DNA of 33,353 nucleotides from Dehalococcoidia bacterium (GTDB lineage Bacteria > Chloroflexota > Dehalococcoidia > UBA2979): positions 1 to 33,353 of the forward strand of contig SHYR01000009.1 of assembly GCA_009692705.1 (NCBI GenBank), given 5' to 3'. The notes under the pieces are model-generated. The model was not told the DNA's origin and did not search any database. It was given only the letters and a program-made list of their open reading frames with translations. The position numbers and the translations under genes were made by a program. Within the stretch, counting starts at the first letter, position 1. Every line of letters starts with the position of its first letter. Shown here one piece after another: positions 31,638 to 33,353 of the stretch.

Positions 31638-32603
31638 ATGGCAGCCGTACGGCGGGCGCCGCAAGACTACCGGGAGCGGATGCGTGCGTGCGCGCAGGCG
31701 CTCGGGCTGAAGCCGCCCGAGATCGTGATGCCGGGCGACCGCTGGGTGCGGCTCAACGGCATCGATTGCCACTATCTCGACTGGGGCAACCCCCACCTGC
31801 CGCACGTGGTGCTGCTGCACGGCGGCGGGCTCACCGCGCACACATGGGACATGGCCGCCCTGCTGCTGCGCGACCGTTACCACCTGGTGGCGCTGGACCA
31901 GCGCAACCACGGCGACAGCGAATGGACGCCGGACGGCCAGCTGGAGCGCGACGGCGGCGAGTTGATGCTGGAGGACACGCGCCAGTTCCTCGAACATCTC
32001 GGCTACGATCACTGCGCACTCGCCGGCATGTCGATGGGCGGCATGAACGCGATCCGCTACGCCGCCCGCCACCCGCAGCGCCTCGACGCGCTGGTGATCG
32101 TGGATGTCGGTCCGCAGCTGATGCGAGAGGGCACACTCGAGATCTCGCAGTTCGTGCGCGATGTCGAGACGATGGATCGCTTCGAGGACTTCCTCGCGCG
32201 CGCGGTGCAGTTCAACCCGCAGCGCAAGCCGGACCACCTCGCCTACAGTCTGTGGCACTCGCTGCGCGAGACCGGCGACGGCCGCTGGACGTGGAAGCAG
32301 GCCCCGCGCCGCGGCGCGCAGACGCGCGAGCCCAGCGAGCAGGAGCTGGCCGAGGCGCGTGAGCGCAACACCCAGCGACTGTGGGCGGCCGTGCGCGCGA
32401 TTCGCACGCCGACGCTGCTGATGCGCGGCTCGATCAGCCGCGTGCTCGCGCAGGACGCCGCCGAGGCGATGGTGGCGGCGATGCACGATGCGCGGCTCGT
32501 GGTGATCGAGGGCGCTGGCCACTCGGTGCAGGGCGACCAGCCGCAGGCGTTCGCCAGCGCGCTCGACGCGTTCGTGTCGTCACGGGTGCAGCGGCGAGGC
32601 TAG
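31638..32603 (+). CDS. Alpha/beta-fold hydrolase
   Basis: The 321-residue protein has the alpha/beta hydrolase plan: oxyanion loop VVLLHGGGLTAHTWD, VALDQRNHGDSEW, nucleophile elbow AGMSMGGMNAIRYA (Ser132), VIVDVGPQL, a helical cap (about 150-230), LLMRGSISRVL and the catalytic His in VIEGAGHSVQGDQP. The HGxxxH...RNHGDS pattern is common in esterases and C-C or epoxide hydrolases, and the substrate cannot be specified. No signal peptide is present. ATG at 31638 with GAAGGG seven bases upstream is preferred over the longer frame from 31596. Confidence 0.9.
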   Translation: MAAVRRAPQDYRERMRACAQALGLKPPEIVMPGDRWVRLNGIDCHYLDWGNPHLPHVVLLHGGGLTAHTWDMAALLLRDRYHLVALDQRNHGDSEWTPDGQLERDGGELMLEDTRQFLEHLGYDHCALAGMSMGGMNAIRYAARHPQRLDALVIVDVGPQLMREGTLEISQFVRDVETMDRFEDFLARAVQFNPQRKPDHLAYSLWHSLRETGDGRWTWKQAPRRGAQTREPSEQELAEARERNTQRLWAAVRAIRTPTLLMRGSISRVLAQDAAEAMVAAMHDARLVVIEGAGHSVQGDQPQAFASALDAFVSSRVQRRG

Positions 32604-32682
32604 CGCCCGGGCACGATCGAGCGGCGGCCAACGCGCCAGATCACGCCTTCCGCGCGCAAGATCGGCGACTCTGGGCGCAGAT

Positions 32683-33353
32683 TCAGCGCGCGCACGCCAC
32701 GGCGAGGTCGGAGAGCTCGTTCGTCCGGCGCTGGATGTGCTTCGGATCGCACAGCCCGTTGGTGACGTATGCGAAGGAGAGTCCGCTCTCCGGGTCGGCC
32801 CACGCGATCTGCCCGCCCGCGCCGTTGTGGCCGAAGACGCGCGGCGAGCACTTGCTGCCGAAGCCCCGCTCCGCAGGCCGGTCGCCCGCGACGATCAGGC
32901 CGAGCGAGCGGCTCGCGGGCAGCCCGGAGGCGGCGTCCTTCAACCCCTGCGTGACCACGGCCGTCATGCGCTCGATCGTCTCCGGCTTGAGCAGCCGCGT
33001 GCCCTCAGCCGTTACACCGCCGTTCACCAGTGGCTGGTAGTAGAGCGCGACAGCGGCGGCGGTAGCGAACCCTGCGGCCGCCGGGTTGCCCTGCAGCCGT
33101 TGCTGCGGGAAGTTGAAGTGGAAGATAGAGCGCGTGTTGATCTCCCCGGTGCGGGCCTCCGGCTCGTGCAGGAAGAGGCTGTCCGCGGCGCGCTCCTGCT
33201 CGGGATCGGGGAGGCCGATGAACAACTCGTTGGCGACGCCGCAGGGCTCGCAGAGCTTCTCGCGCAGGTGCTGGCGGTAGTCCATCCCGGACAGGCGGTA
33301 GATGATCTCGGAGAGCACCCAGTGTGCCGCCGTGGGGTGGTACTCCACCGCCT
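32683..33353 (-). CDS. Serine hydrolase of the beta-lactamase/EstB family (partial, start beyond the right edge)
   Basis: Only the C-terminal 220 or so residues are in the window. They resemble the class C beta-lactamase-like esterase family: EYHPTAAHWVLSEIIYRLSG (the YxN-region equivalent), YRQHLREKLCEPCGV, a loop region, TAAAVALYYQPLVNGG, LLKPETIERMTAVVTQG, and the HxG motif as FGHNGAGGQIAWADPESGLSF replacing KTG, then YVTNG. The catalytic SxxK serine should lie beyond the edge. Esterase or peptidase activity on small molecules is likelier than antibiotic hydrolysis, on family grounds. Confidence 0.85.
   Translation of the reverse strand, partial: AVEYHPTAAHWVLSEIIYRLSGMDYRQHLREKLCEPCGVANELFIGLPDPEQERAADSLFLHEPEARTGEINTRSIFHFNFPQQRLQGNPAAAGFATAAAVALYYQPLVNGGVTAEGTRLLKPETIERMTAVVTQGLKDAASGLPASRSLGLIVAGDRPAERGFGSKCSPRVFGHNGAGGQIAWADPESGLSFAYVTNGLCDPKHIQRRTNELSDLAVACAR

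Overview
The window is a GC-rich bacterial chromosome segment with dense genes, frequent GTG/TTG starts and 1-8 nt overlaps between genes. A T-box riboswitch ahead of trpE, a remA-gmk pair, a stand-alone DUF309 protein and a CoA-transferase/thiolase block together suggest a Chloroflexota bacterium, possibly a Dehalococcoidia/Tepidiformia relative. That assignment is inference from gene style and content. There is no plasmid, phage or CRISPR signature.

Layout. (1) 1-6614, minus strand: a tryptophan operon read as T-box leader, a possible 46-residue leader peptide, trpE, an unusual degenerate-Nudix/DinB-like gene, trpG, trpD, trpC, trpF and trpB (cut by the left edge). (2) 6665-10691, minus: tyrA, aroA, remA (DUF370), gmk and a low-GC orphan gene; tyrA through gmk are nearly contiguous. 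(3) 10744-12034, minus: an HD-domain protein and a membrane site-2-protease homologue. (4) 12079-15215, plus: a membrane-anchored TolB-like propeller protein overlapping a secreted lytic-transglycosylase-like protein, then a DUF6391 protein. (5) 15273-17588, plus: tRNA-Arg(TCT) and a methyltransferase/ATP-grasp ligase fusion, the most unusual protein here. (6) 17585-19521: a DUF309 gene and a CaCA-type cation exchanger, divergent from a palindrome-containing intergenic region. (7) 19544-23227, minus: an amidase, then an operon of a FEN-type exonuclease, a polysaccharide deacetylase and a D,D-carboxypeptidase, all but the exonuclease acting on the cell wall. (8) 23375-25937, plus: a TIGR01777 epimerase-like protein, a 6-phosphogluconate dehydrogenase and a frameshifted DoxX gene. 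(9) 25934-28752, minus: two tandemly duplicated MFS transporters. (10) 28911-33353: a CaiB/Frc-type CoA-transferase, a thiolase, an alpha/beta hydrolase and a partial serine hydrolase.

How the parts work together. aroA and tyrA feed chorismate/prephenate metabolism and the trp operon drains chorismate to tryptophan under control of tRNA-Trp charging. The lytic-transglycosylase-like protein, amidase, carboxypeptidase and deacetylase form a scattered cell-wall remodelling set. The MFS pair, CoA-transferase and thiolase look like uptake, activation and thiolytic cleavage of a carboxylic acid.

The best candidates for something undescribed are the methyltransferase/ATP-grasp fusion (15582-17588), the Nudix-like/DinB-like gene lodged inside the trp operon (3672-4586), and the leader peptide between the T-box and trpE (6067-6207).
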